Positions 41,036 to 52,394 are shown, numbered from the stretch's first letter. The stretch: 64,000 nucleotides of DNA from Solicoccozyma terricola (GCA_001600875.1 BCLD01000004.1:880553-944552), one strand, 5' to 3'. Notes: a model not told the origin generated them from the letters alone. Numbers and translations are program-made.

Positions 41036-41407
41036 CACATCGTCGATATACTCAGCCATGGGCCACTCGTAGCACCCCAGCAGCAGCTTCCTTCTCTCCT
41101 CTACCCATCCAACGCAGTATCATCACCAGCCTTGCCGCAGATGGGCACCTCCGTGCTCGTGTGACCGCATGCAGATTTCTTCGTCTGAACACTCAAGGAA
41201 ACGCTTTCAGTGAGGTAGTTTTGTTACCAACCCTCCATCTCTCGAATAATATCTAATGCTCGCTACCTCAAACCCTCAGAATGGATCGATATCGAACTCT
41301 CTCACAATCAACGTTTTCATCTCGCCGGCTTCCACCTCGTCCCCCCCACAACAAGCTCACTCGCCTGGACTCGTTGGCGTCAAATAGACCTCGACGACCG
41401 CCAGTAG
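41036..41407 (+). CDS. Possible small gene of unknown function
   Basis: Two open segments can be joined by a clean intron (41210-41279, GTGAGG...CTCAG). The first encodes about IQRSIITSLAADGHLRARV followed by TACRFLRLNTQGNAF; the second WIDIELSHNQRFHLAGFHL through to RQIDLDDRQ and TAG 41405-41407. The amino-acid make-up looks coding, but no ATG lies in frame upstream within the open stretch, so the start is unresolved. A different choice of donor gives a Ser/Pro-rich end instead. I recognise no family. It lies between the GT18 gene and a strong hairpin. Confidence 0.3.
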
Positions 41408-41475
41408 TCATCTCCCTGCGAGGAAGGTGACGGGATTGAGCAATCTCAGAGGCGCATCCGAAACATCTTCATTTT

Positions 41476-41538
41476 GTCTCAGTTGTCGTCGTACACACTG
41501 TTCCTGTTGAAACAGTGAGTACGACGACTTTCTGAGAC
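41476..41538. repeat. Near-perfect inverted repeat (hairpin)
   Basis: Arms pair in three blocks: GTCTCAG (41476-41482) with CTGAGAC (41532-41538), GTCGTCGTAC (41485-41494) with GTACGACGAC (41519-41528), and CACTGTT (41496-41502) with AACAGTG (41511-41517). This gives 24 bp of perfect pairing, one A-A mismatch, one small TT/TTT internal loop and an 8-nt loop. It lies 260 bp upstream of the OTU start codon. Confidence 0.85.
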
Positions 41539-41798
41539 ATTAGCTTGGGAAGCAAAGAAAAATCGACTGGATATAAGAGATCTCAAACCACTTCATCGAT
41601 CTCACCAACCTCAATCACACAACTCACAACATCATTATTGAGGATCAAGCACACCAGCAATCATCCAGCAATCATCCAGCAAGCCGTATCCACCGCTCAC
41701 AACAGCCAGCAACAAACTCATTCTACTCACAACAAACCGTTTTCCGCACTCCATTTTCGCTCTACAACCGATACGTATCATCGGAACCGACCGCGATC

Positions 41799-43288
41799 AT
41801 GGTGAAGCACTCCGACAAAGGCTCTAGGAAGGCGAAGAAGGAAGCGAGGTCGAGGAAGAATACTCCTGAAGGAGGTAAGAAAGCCAGTAAGTCCATGATG
41901 CGATGGGTTCTATCGTCGCGACGCTTGGAAGCTGATATTTCAATCTCTCGTCAAAAAGACCCAGCTCGTGGAGAAGCTCGAGTGATGACTCGTGGGAAGA
42001 GGGGTCGTGGGAAGTTGTACGATGAAGTTTCGATCGCAGTGGAAGATGATACGTTATCCAAGAGGTTGGAAAGCATGGGTCTTAAGTGGGAGAGCGTTGA
42101 AGGTGATGGTAAGTTTTGAATTTTTGCCGTCTTTACTAGATCGTCTCGTTGCGAGCCCTAACGATTGATCCTTGTTCGTTTCTCAGGATCTTGTATGTTC
42201 CGGTGAGTGTTTATTTTCTGGGGTCTCTACTTTGTGGTATTATGACCGCTTACGACAATCGTCATCATACAGCGCCATCTCTACCCAACTCTTCGGCCAT
42301 CAACGCCAACACCAACAGATTCGCAAGATGGTCTGCGATGAAATGGAGACCAATGAAGATGCCTATTCGTGCTGGGTTGCCGATAAGCCTTACAAGCGAT
42401 ACATTAAAGAGATGAGGCGAGATGGTGAGTGATTCGTCGATCGTCATCGCTGCGCTATGTTTTTCTAAACGGTACCGTTTTCCAGCTACCTATGGGGCCC
42501 ATCTTGAGCTCGTGGCCTTCGCCCACATATCCAAGTCGGTCATTCGAGTCGTCCAGCATGATGGCGTCCACACTATCGACGATTCTGGGATCGGAAGTCC
42601 AATCTCAGACGACGACGCTGCGAAGTTCTACGACTACTGGTCTTCCAAGGAGAAATACGTCACTCCCGTCGGTAAGGTGATTTACCTCGTGTATCACACT
42701 TGGGAGCACTACGATGGTGCGAGGAATCTCAATGGTTCCGATTTTGGATTGCCGAACCTGAAGCCCGTGAGTGTGCCGTCGTGTACCACAGTCGATCGTT
42801 GCACTGATCCCTTTTTGCCCGATCTCAAGATCGACGTGGATGGTTTCAAAGAGGTCACGATCGAGACTACCCCTGCCGCCAACGTCGACGGAGAGTCGAA
42901 CGCCTCCTCCTCCTCTCTGCCTTCCACGCCTCCAAAGGTCACGGCTGCTGGACTGCTATCGTACCGAGACCGCGAGATCACGGCGTCTCCGAACAAATCC
43001 GCTACTACTTCCCCCACTTCTACTATCTTTAACATGTCTGAAGGGGAGGAAATGGGCACCAAGTCCGACCTCGAAGCATCATGCCTCGACCTCGCGAAGA
43101 AGATCGGTATCGTCTGTGGCCCTACTCCATCGCCAAACTCATCCACCTTCGGATCTCCACCCAGAGGAGTCGCTGGCTCCGTCTTGGTGTCGAGTGCTGC
43201 TCGCGCTGCTGCTCATCCCTACAGCATTCAAGGTCGTAAAGGGACAAACAGTCCCGGAACATTCAAGGTGTCCTCGACTCCACTTTGA
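41799..43288 (+). CDS. OTU-domain cysteine protease (deubiquitinase)
   Basis: ATG 41799-41801 (MVKHSDKGSRKAKKEARSRK), a basic N-terminal region, then the OTU core. LKWESVEGDG ends the first exon; after an intron holding gtaagt and a further spliced piece comes SCMFRAISTQLFGHQRQHQQ. Cys of GDGSCMFRA is the expected nucleophile. ADKPYKRYIKEMRR and ATYGAHLELVAFAHISKSVIRVV follow the OTU pattern. The catalytic His is in VIYLVYHTWEHYDGARN. A Ser/Thr/Pro-rich C-terminal half without domains runs to TGA 43286-43288. It resembles the OTUD3/OTU2-like group; the ubiquitin-chain preference is unknown. Confidence 0.88.
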
Positions 43289-43701
43289 ATACCGCAAGTA
43301 GACGCTCGGCGACGACTACTTCTTCTTTTTGGGTATATTGGTCAATTGCATCGCATCGAACTTGCATCGACTCTTATAATAATCTCATCATCGCGAAAGT
43401 CAATGCAGCTGTTCTACATCAATCGCATTCCTGTTTCTCATCTCGTGTCATAATTTCTCATCAAATCAACTTGTATTCTGTAGACTCGTGGACCTGTCAT
43501 TTATCAATTATCTCTGTCTTGCTTGCCGTGGTTCTCAAGCCTGCCCCGTCGTGTAGTATACGATATCAACCGTGCATTGTTATTTGCAAGTCCTTCTAAT
43601 CGTTCACTTCTTGAGAAGACCCTTCTGCAACCACCTATACATTCACCATTCTCCATCAGTATTTTCTTGCACGTAACCAAAGAGTGCAATGATCTCTGCG
43701 C
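43289..43701. other. Convergent 3' region of OTU and UBX genes
   Basis: 413 bp between two stop codons, AT-richer than its neighbours. Open frames here (for example 43523-43951 +) show no domain. I see only presumed 3' untranslated sequence. Confidence 0.5.
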
Positions 43702-44938
43702 TCACTTTGGTATCTTCTTCTCGGTCGTTCCACCCTCCTTCCGCTTTCCACTATCAGCATTCGGAACGGGTTCCACAACCTTTGATGGCTCTTCAGACGT
43801 CGTTGAGCTAGGGAGCGGAGTAGCATGCGCTAAAAGAGATGGTCGAAGTGGTGCCGGTCTATCTGACGCTAGTTTGTTTTCGGTCCTTCGAAACATTCAG
43901 ATCCTGACCACAATAATAAGAGAACGGGTAGAAAGACCACTCACCATTTAACTCCTCGTCATCGAATCTGACCAATAGCACACTTTGAGGCACCATTTCC
44001 AACTCTGCTAATGTCGGATTCTTCGGTTCAGGTTTTGGCTCTCCAGGACGAAGATGAACACGAGGTTTGTTCTTTGGAGGTGGTGTAATTGTGGGATACT
44101 CGGGAAAGGAACGAGTTGGGGGTTGATCTGAGGGAGGAAGGGTCAATGATATGAAGATCAAGAGATATAGAAACCGAGCGGACGCACAAAGGACGAATGA
44201 TTTGGTTTTGATGGAATCCGAAAGGGAATCTCGAACGAATTGATAAACCGGTTGTATTCTGTGTAGAATATTGGTCAGACAACGGGTCCATGTTAACGGA
44301 TGATCGACACATCTTACCTGCTTGAGGAAGGGAAAGTCTGTTGAATCTGTGTCCTATCCGAGAATCTAACCCTAATGATTGTCTAGCGCCGACCAACCAT
44401 ACCGATCAGCTACTCTCTCTCCATCTCCTCACTTTTCACTCGCACACTTACATTCGGCCACCTTTCCGCCCTCTCCTTCTCCTTCCGTACTTTCTCTTCC
44501 TCCCTCACTTTGCCTAGGGCCAACGGCCGCTCGTTGAGCTGTTTAGAACGTTTGATGAGAGAGGATTGAGCTGCTTGAACGTCGGATGTCGTAGGGACAA
44601 AATAGGAATCTGGGAGGTCCTCTGTTTGGTTAGACAGTGGTGTGAGCGGTCAGAAATAGTTCAGCGTGTGATAATAGATCAAGTTACATACCAGCTGGGG
44701 TGATTGGAGCGGTGACTGGTGGAGCAAACACTTTGATATCACTATCGTCGGCTGATGCGGTAGGTACATCTGCAGTGGTAGCCAGCCCAGGGGTGTCTAG
44801 AATGATACCTTCCATCGCACTGCCAGAAGTCTCCTGAGGTGTACTGGGACCAGCTTCGGCGTTCATGGAGGCTTCAGCATCGGGAACGGGAGGTCGTGCC
44901 GGAGTAGAAGTGAAAGGCGGTGATGGAGGCGTGGACAT
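43702..44938 (-). CDS. UBX-domain protein, TUG/ASPSCR1 (Ubx4)-like
   Basis: ATG 44936-44938 (MSTPPSPPFTSTPARPPVPD). A Pro/Ser/Thr-rich start is followed by YFVPTTSDVQAAQSSLIKRSKQLNERPLALGK, then a charged helix VREEEKVRKEKERAERWPN that leads into the UBX fold, as in TUG proteins. UBX strands follow: a strand with RIRFPF-like residues, FVRDSL, and PTLAELEMVPQSVLLVRFDDEELNG. The last exon is Pro/Ser-rich and ends KKIPK before TGA 43702-43704. TUG-type UBX proteins bind Cdc48/p97 and regulate its hexamer state and membrane traffic. No N-terminal ubiquitin-like domain is visible, so the protein is shorter than animal TUG. Several introns are approximate. Confidence 0.75.
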
Positions 44939-45285
44939 GTTGACCTGAGCGATGTGAGGGAACGAGATCTGCGTGGGAGTCCTGACGCTTGGTGGTGAGT
45001 GGGGTGGAGAGTTGTTGGTTGCAATGGGAGCAAGACGGTGAGGATGATGAATGCTTGTTGCCCATGTTCCCTCTTACTCGATTCGCGTCCTTCTCGCTGA
45101 CTCAGCCTGGCGTCAACCGTCGCCTCTCGTTCCTGAATATCCAGGTCATATCTAACCTCGACAAGACTTGAAGGGCAGCAGGTGTCTACCATATTTTGGA
45201 TTTACAATCTTCCCACTTATGCTTCAGGCATAAATAGCCGGTTTCATCCGCAGCCTCACCTGCCTTGGAAAAATGTCTTTGCCAT
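44939..45285. promoter_or_regulatory. Upstream region of the UBX gene
   Basis: 347 bp between the UBX start and the stop of the aminotransferase remnant. An open frame on the minus strand (44863-45192) extends past the chosen UBX start but has no domain. I see no named site. Confidence 0.35.
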
Positions 45286-46105
45286 TTAGTCGAATTGCTT
45301 GAGAGTCGCTTCAATCTCTTCGTAGTTTCCAGCGAACGTCGCTCGCATGAATGTCTTGTTTTGCACCATGATACCCGACCTGGAGCAGCGTACAGGTATT
45401 CAGGCGTCGAGAACACTGAATCTTTGACAAGGGCGGCAAAGAACTCCTCGAGTAACTCCGCAGTGTTGGTGTCGGCACCTTCATTCGGTGAGCTGTCCCA
45501 GCGTACAAAGTGCGGGTGCTTGGAGAAGTGGATTGCAAGCCCTGGCGAGAGTATATCGATGGTAAGAACAGGTACATTGGCTCATATTTTGATAGACCTC
45601 ACTCACATTGAAACATTCCGCCACCGGCTGGGATAGTACTAACAAGGTCTACAGGAACGCATTCGGCAAGGTTGTCGATGAAGAAGTCCTGCTTCATCTG
45701 GAACTCGAGACTGACGGCTAGAGTACCAGGGAACTCCTCGTCAGGACCCGGGTATGAAACAGGAGCGGCGACAGCACACCTCACCGAAGCAACATCGCAA
45801 CCAGCCACCAAGAACCCAATCCTTGGATGATAAAATGCCACTCGTTCATCTGGGTACCTAAGTGGTAGATTCTAAGCCGCAACAGCCATCAGTTAAGACG
45901 CTCCAAGATACAGACCGAGTAGACAGAACCCACAATCACCTCCCAGAAGAAGGAATCGATCCACCAACATCTCCGGGGTTTACGGAACATCTCGACAATC
46001 GTACGGCCTTGCCGTAATGTAATCAACCTCCTCGAACTTTCGGCAAGACCACTTCCGCTGGTCTTCCTATCGTCGTACTTTCTTTCTCCGTGATGTTCAT
46101 CGTCC
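45286..46105 (-). pseudogene. Aromatic/alpha-aminoadipate aminotransferase (Aro8-type) C-terminal remnant
   Basis: The readable protein is about 250 residues against about 450-550 for Aro8-type enzymes. The end matches the small domain of fold-type I aminotransferases: MKQDFFIDNLAECVPVDLVS, IPAGGGMFQW (spliced by a GTGAGT...CAG intron near 45541-45605), LAIHFSKHPHFVR, ELLEEFFAALVKDSVFSTPEY and YAAPG. Just after YAAPGR the family continuation (KTFMRATFAGNYEEIEATL) is found in another frame, with no usable splice pair to reach it, then TAA 45286-45288. The large PLP-binding domain with its catalytic Lys motif (SFSK type) is absent. The upstream part (MFRKPRRCWWIDSFFWE, then after an intron NLPLRYPDERVAFYHPRIG) does not fit the family. 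First in-frame ATG is at 45988-45990. A functional small protein is possible but less likely. Confidence 0.6.
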
Positions 46106-46676
46106 TTTGTTACATGTCACTGAGTAAGGGTGCTGCGACCGTACTCAACTGGCTTCGAAACATCACTTTTCGTTGTCAGGTTCCCTCACTCGGGCTACAA
46201 TCTCGTTTATCTACATTCGATTCAAGAAAGGTTTGAACGCTCAAGGCATACAGGAACATGTTCTATTTCAAAAGTATGTTCCAGCCATGCTTGGCTTACT
46301 TTATCTTTGGTATGGAGCTGAGTTGTTGGCTGGCGAGCGAGCGAGCGAACTGTTGGCAGATATGTCGCGCTGTGCCGGGAAGTGGGATGTGGAATCGGTA
46401 GTATTCGCACCTAATCCGCGTCCATCACGGCTGCACGATGGGACGTGTGGGTTAGGAGAACGCATACAAGTTGTACGGCAGATTGCTTTGTGAGCTGTGG
46501 TTGGCACACTCCCAGGGTTGTATATATACGTTGTATTAAAATGACAGGGATGGAATGAAGCACGGTGGCGAATTTACTTCCTCTGGCACGCGGTCGGCCG
46601 AAATCCAACAAGTTCAACAAAAGTTGGGACACACCGAAATACATCATCAGAAAATCATACCAAATACAAGTCCACC
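46106..46676. other. Region upstream of the dehydrogenase gene
   Basis: About 570 bp. It contains direct GAGC repeats (GCGAGCGAGCGAGCGAAC at about 46333-46350). An open + strand frame (46173-46493) is without a good start or domain. It could include lost parts of the aminotransferase gene; I cannot recognise them. Confidence 0.4.
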
Positions 46677-48910
46677 ATGCACCGTTCAGCAGTCCGTCTG
46701 GCCTCTCACGCCATCCTCGACCTCCCCATTGCTTCCACCTCCCGGATTCCATATATCGCCTCTCGTCGTCTGTCACGAGCTATCATCTCCCGACGGTCTC
46801 TTCCGATCCGACGATGGGCTTCAACGATCCCTGAAAGACGTTCATTCGCAGTGGCCACGAAAGACCACGTTGCGCATCTCCGATCGCTTCTTGGCTCTCC
46901 TACGAGCTTAATGTCGACGTTGGACGGATCAGCGAGCACCGATGATTTGCAACCGTTCAATGATGATTGGATGAACAAGTATCATGGAAAATCTCAGATT
47001 GTTATCAAGCCAAAGACGACAAAGGAGGTTAGCGAGATCTTGAAGTACTGTAATGAAGTTGGATTGGCTGTTGTTCCACAAGGTGGGAACACTGGATTAG
47101 TTGGTGAGTGTAGGAAGGATGGAATGATCATGAACGGTGGGTGGGGTGGATACATCTGATGCTATGATTTTTTGATCAAAATATTCAGGGGGTTCCAATC
47201 CCGTATACGACGAAGTCATCCTTAATCTCTCAGCAATGAACCAAATCCGATCATTCGACGAAGTCTCCGGTATCCTCATCGCCGACGCCGGTTGTATCCT
47301 CGAATCGACAGACAATTACCTCGCTGAACGAGGTTTCATCTTCCCTCTCGACCTCGGAGCCAAAGGTTCATGTCAGATCGGTGGGAATGTAGCAACGAAT
47401 GCTGGTGGTTTGAGATTGTTGAGATATGGAAGTTTGCATGGCAGTGTGTTGGGGTTGGAGGTTGTACTTCCAGATGGGACGATTTATGATAGTTTGGGTG
47501 GATTGAGGAAGGATAATACCGGTGAGTTGTATCAAAGTGGTTGGATATTGTTTGATATCGGGGTCTTCGATACTGACACCCTGTTGCTACTGGTTTGGCG
47601 TGGGGAGCTAGGATTCGATCTTAAACAGCTATTTATCGGATCAGAGGGCACGATCGGAATCATCACTGGTGTTTCAATCCTTACTCCACGACGACCATCT
47701 GTAAGTCATCCATCCCCCACCGCTCATTTCAAACCCTGACTGCATCCGAAAGACTGACACCCAGAAAACTTTGTTCTCACACACCTCCAGGCAATGAACG
47801 TAGCTGTATTCTCCCTCCCTTCCTACGAAGCAGTTCAAAAAGTATTCAATACCACTAAATCCCACTTGGGTGAAATCCTCTCCGCATTTGAATTCTTCGA
47901 TCGTCAGGCTTACGAATTGGTGATGGGACATAAACGGAAAGAAGCGGCGGGTGGAGAGATCAAGAAGGTATTTGAGAAAGATGGGGAAGGGGAGTTTTAC
48001 GTACTTGTTGAGACGGGTGGGAGTAATAGTGGACATGATGAAGAGGTATGTATGATGTTGTGGCTGGTTGAAAAAGAACAAAGAAAAGGAAAAGAAATCA
48101 CGACAAAAGGCTGATCGTTAACAAAAAAAAACCCCCATAGAAATTGCAAGGTCTCCTAGAAGACCTGATGGAATCCTCTTCGATAATCGATGGTGTTCTC
48201 GCTCAAGATACAACTCAATTCCATTCCCTATGGTCACTACGCGAGCTCATCCCAGAGAGTGCTGGGAAAGCAGGGAGCGTGTACAAGTATGATCTGAGTG
48301 TGCCTGTACCGAGGATGTACAGTCTTGTGGAAAAGATGAGGGAGAGATTAGGGAGAGAGGGGTTGTGGAAGGAGGGAGGTGGAGGCAGAGTTAGAGAGGT
48401 TGTGGGATATGGACATATTGGAGACGGTGAGTCCGGATTTTTGAAACCACGGGAAAATCTGAGGATTAGAAATCGCTGATGAGAGGTCTTTCGCGACCAT
48501 CAAGGGAATTTGCATATCAATATCTGTGCCGATAAATATGATCCAGAGATTGAGAAAGTCATAGAGCCGTATATCTATGAACTGGTTGGTGAGTTTGCAG
48601 GGTAGAGGGTTGGGGTTGGCGAGAATCTTTCATCTGATGTTGGAATGGTGTCTTGATCAGCCGAAGAAAGAGGTTCAATATCCGCCGAACATGGACTAGG
48701 TTAGTTGGGATGTGTTTCTTTGGGGGCGTTGTAGGTCTGATTTTCAACCCCCCTCCCCGCTCCCCCCTCCGGCTCCCCTCCCCCACAGGAGTAATGAAAG
48801 CACCGTACATCTCGTACTCCAAATCAGCGGTGTCGATTGAGCTGATGAAGCGGGTCAAGACGATGTTCGACCCCAAGGGAATACTGAATCCATACAAGTA
48901 CATTGTGTAA
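46677..48910 (+). CDS. Mitochondrial FAD-dependent D-2-hydroxyglutarate/D-lactate dehydrogenase
   Basis: ATG 46677-46679. The N-terminus is Arg/Ser/Ala-rich without acids ([16 protein letters not shown]...[21 protein letters not shown]), a mitochondrial presequence. The FAD-binding PCMH domain follows: [32 protein letters not shown] joined over an intron to [20 protein letters not shown], then [20 protein letters not shown] and [24 protein letters not shown]. The exon with [20 protein letters not shown] completes it. The C-terminal FAD-oxidase domain ([18 protein letters not shown], later VGYGHIGDG and HLNICADKY-type sequence) ends [28 protein letters not shown] 48908-48910. The PVYDEVIL context favours the D2HGDH (yeast Dld2/Dld3) branch over Dld1. 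It oxidises D-2-hydroxyglutarate or D-lactate, passing electrons to cytochrome c, ETF or pyruvate. Confidence 0.9.
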
Positions 48911-48925
48911 TAACCAGTGTAATAT

Positions 48926-48936
48926 CACGTGACTCA
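48926..48936. promoter_or_regulatory. CACGTG core overlapping a TGACTCA site upstream of YOP1
   Basis: CACGTGACTCA at 48926-48936: an E-box core (48926-48931) shares bases with TGACTCA (48930-48936), a Gcn4/AP-1 consensus. Just downstream GACGTCATC occurs near 48954-48962, a CRE-like half-site. The group lies 110-150 bp before the YOP1 start. Function is inference. Confidence 0.4.
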
Positions 48937-49073
48937 GTTAGATCGGATCCATCGACGTCATCATCGCATCATCGTCCAGTTGCAGAAGGGTAAGAGAGGG
49001 TACAAAGGGTCATCATCCATCGCTACCATACTTTTCACACCCCATCCTCTCAGCAGCTCCACCACAACACACC

Positions 49074-50202
49074 ATGTCTCCTGCAACTGACAACGCGCAA
49101 GCTCAAATCTCCCATGTCGCAGACAAGGTCGCGAGTCATCCCATCGTCCAACAAGGCAGTCAGCAGGTCCACCAGCAGTTGAACTTGTTGGATAGGGAGG
49201 TGAGTGTTACACACCTTGTGGCTGTATGTTAGGGAATGGCTGGTTTAATTGACCAGTCCCTCAACTCCACCATCGCATCCGCAGCTCGCCAAGTTCGGGT
49301 TTTTGAATGATTTTGAAGCTCGAACTAAGATTCCAAAAACTTATGGAGTCCTCGGGTTCTCAATTACGTGAGTCCACGAAACACACCAGTGATATAACGT
49401 CTCTCATCTCACTTCCCTGATTCTCACATTTCCCAACCCCTCTCCTATTCACCTCCTCGTTCCCTCACCTCACTACAGCATGGGTCTCCTGATTCTTCTC
49501 AACCTCTTCGGAATGGCTTCTCCAGTCACCAATTTGATCGGATGGGCTCTACCTGCTTATCTCTCCTGCAAGGCTCTTGAATCACAAAGCCACCAAGACG
49601 ACAAACAATGGCTGACGTATTGGATCGTCTGTGAGTGTCTTTTTCAGAAATGGTAACGATTTGGGCGCCCATGAACCACTGACTGTCCACGCTCGCGATA
49701 TGCCTGATAGTTGGAATTTTCAATTTCGTCGAATCAGCAATGTTGAGACCTGTTTTATACTGGTTCCCGATGTATTTCACATTCAAAATCGTCGCTATCG
49801 TTTGGCTTATCCTTCCCCAGACTCGAGTGAGTGGTTTCTTCCTCCAACGCATATCCCAAGATCGATCCTGGATACTGATTTTCATATCTCGGTGGCCGAA
49901 TTTAGGGAGCAGAAATGATATACAACACGGTCGTTCGTCCAGTCTTCCAAGCTAGTAAAAATCGAGCTACTTCAACCTATGGAACGACCAAGAATGGAGT
50001 TACATCCACCACATCCACATCTACCACGACCACATCCGTTCCAACATCAGCTACTTTGAACTCTTCTACAGGTTTTAACCCAGCTGGCACCACTGCTACT
50101 TCGACTGGATATTCAACTTCCGCTGAGACAACTATGGCTGAGGGGTTGAGTGAACGAGTGCCGCCAGCTGCTGGAATTCCCCTACCTGATACGACGATTT
50201 GA
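49074..50202 (+). CDS. YOP1: REEP/DP1/Yop1 ER membrane-shaping protein
   Basis: ATG 49074-49076, five exons. [19 protein letters not shown] and [11 protein letters not shown] are followed by [28 protein letters not shown]. The TB2/DP1/HVA22 core has two hydrophobic hairpins: [29 protein letters not shown] with [20 protein letters not shown], then [20 protein letters not shown] and [16 protein letters not shown] with [13 protein letters not shown]. The tail is Thr/Ser-rich, longer than in yeast. Yop1 bends tubular ER membranes together with reticulons and interacts with Sey1. Stop TGA 50200-50202. A TGACTCA site overlapping CACGTG lies at 48926-48936 upstream. Confidence 0.93.
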
Positions 50203-50483
50203 GAAGGGATGAGGAAGTAGGATGGTGGGGAAGGAAGGAAGGAAGGGAGGAAGGAAAGGTAGATGGAAAAGAAGAGAGACGTCGAAGTGTTAAAAAGAAT
50301 GAGTGATTCTGTCTTGTTTTTTTAGTGGATGAGATATGCGTTTTTCTGTTTGTGCGTTCGGAAACCGGAAAAGACGCATGCCAAGGGATCATTCATTTGG
50401 TCCTACAAAACGAAGAAATCACAAAGTCCATGCTGGGGGGGGGAAACGACGGAAGGAAAAGCCTCGTCGTCGTGTGAGACGCC

Positions 50484-52394
50484 CTACGATACAAGTATGA
50501 AAACGAGGAACTGTTACCACCAAAGCTAGTTAGCTATGAGGACATGAGAAGCACGTGGGAATTTCACTCACAAATATAATCAAAACTCCAAATATCTTCA
50601 TCATTAGCCATCGATTTGACGTCACCGATGCGTAATATTTCAATAGCTCTCTTTGCGCTCCAGAGACGTTTCTGTTGATCATCCCACCCGACCACGATCA
50701 GTCAGGACGCCGTAAACCACAGAACCCCTGAATAGAGCGACTTACACGGAAATATCAGTAACATCCGCATCAATCCTTTGAACTGTCTCTCTCTGCTCCG
50801 CTATCATCCCAGCTAATTGTGAGAAGATCTGACCGAGTTCAGCGATTGTTGATTCGATTGATTCGATTGCCGTTGACCGTGATTGGATATAAGTATCCTA
50901 TAAATGAGGGTTCGATGGCGAGGTATTAGTGTATGCGACATATGCAAAACGGAGGAGTGACACGAATACCAACCTGCTGCTCCATCAATTGCATCTGTTG
51001 ATATCCACCACCACCCTTCCCTAACCCATTCTCTCCACCATCACCATCCATATCCAACGCCAAGAAATCCGAGCTTCCTCGTCCAGAGCCAGGTGCCGAA
51101 ACGGAAGTCCCTTGTCCTAACGGTGAGGTACGGGATTTCCCTTTCCGATCCGAGGTATTGAGAGAGGCAGAGGAGGCAGCGGGGTGGAGGGAGTGATGAC
51201 CAGGCAGAGCAGATGAGGAAGGATTCGATTGAGAGAATAGGACGGAATCTAGTGGAAGGAAAGAAAGAAAAGTTCAGTTTTGTTGTCGGATTCAGATATG
51301 TTTACTAATTTCGAAAGGTCTGTCTGCCACTCTCGACGGGTCCATCCTTCATAAAAAAACTCCCTCATATCCTTCCTGATTTCAGATTTCTCTTTTTTTT
51401 TGGAAGCCATATGGCAAAGATCGCAGTTCGTCGTTCAACAATGTCGCATGTCTGCTCCCGGTCTGTCCCCCGGCTTCGACCACTTCCACAACTGCCAGAA
51501 GCCACCGCGGCGTCTCCTCATCTACCAATAATATGGATGAAAGACATTGCAGAGACACTTACTTGTAGCAGGTACAGGCACGGCTCCGCTCGTTGTAGTA
51601 TGCATGAACTGTTCAGTTCTGTCTTTTGACGCTTTCATGTTCTATCGTTCCATGATCAGGTGAAAATTCAGCCATTCCAATTCCCGACACATCTGAGGAT
51701 TTTGGCTTGTGAGAGAGGATTCAGACTGACCTGAGTACGTAGCTCTAGAACATCCTTGAACCCAATACCCATATTCGCCAACCTACTCTGTAGCAACATG
51801 ACTACGTTCGTATGATGTTCATCTACTTGACCACTCGACTTCCCCTTTCCACCCGATGCATTCCCTCCTGATGAAGTAGATCGAACGTATTGTTGTAATT
51901 GTGCGATTTGAGTGTTTAGTGAGGAAATGTCTTGACGGATTATATAGGTCAATTCGGAGATTTCGATAGGTCGATCGTCGAAAAGAGTTTTGCGTTTAGC
52001 GACTGTTTTGCTCCATATCAATGAATAGCGAATTAGTGATGGTGAGGAGCGAGGAAATGGGTACGATACAGTCAGTCAGAGGGAAGTGAAGCGAGGGTTA
52101 GAAGATAGGGAGTTGAAAGGGCGTACGTTGTGCTAATTTCTGTAATTTCCCAGTTGTAGCATTTATATCCCGTCCAATCTGACCTGCCATAACAGCAAAT
52201 CTCGTCTTCTCTTTCCCACCACCGGCGTTCCCACCACCACCAAGATTCGAATTCTCATTACCCGTCAATAACCCTTTCTTCTGCGCGGCTGTCGAGGAAG
52301 AACCACTTTTCCTTGGGATCTGTGCGAGGGCACTGCGTGAACGGATGGAGGAGAGGATGGAGCGAAATTCAGGAGTACGGTCTTTAGGAGCCAT
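50484..52394 (-). CDS. SED5: Syntaxin Sed5 (Golgi t-SNARE, syntaxin 5 type)
   Basis: ATG 52392-52394; MAPKDRTPEFRSILSSIRSR carries the DRTxEF N-peptide that binds Sly1. Habc helices follow: KTRFAVMAGQIGRDINATTGK, KRKTLFDDRPIEISELTYII and RLANMGIGFKDVLELRTQNMKASKDRTEQF. The SNARE motif reads DTYIQSRSTAIESIESTIAE, LGQIFSQLAGMIAEQRETVQ and RIDADVTDIS, then after an intron NVSGAQRELLKYYASVTSNRW and the membrane anchor MMKIFGVLIIF. A last tiny exon (50484-50510) adds FLVFILVS and TAG 50484-50486; it completes the anchor and is too short to be called alone. Sed5 drives ER-Golgi and intra-Golgi fusion. Intron lengths are short and the protein order is standard. Confidence 0.93.

Larger units (their letters stand above)
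40801..41798. other. Region between GT18 and OTU genes
   Basis: About 1 kb. It has two CACGTG cores at 40943-40948 and 40957-40962, 14 bp apart, the tentative small gene at 41.0-41.4 kb, a 63-bp hairpin (41476-41538) and the presumed OTU promoter and leader. A direct repeat CAATCATCCAG occurs twice near 41660. Confidence 0.5.

Noticed and set aside
46173..46493. 106-codon + strand frame upstream of the dehydrogenase gene
   Set aside because: It begins without ATG and shows no domain; the internal GAGC repeats make a chance frame likely.
50220..50270. GGAA-type repeat after YOP1
   Set aside because: It is a short imperfect purine microsatellite in presumed 3' untranslated sequence, with no further structure.
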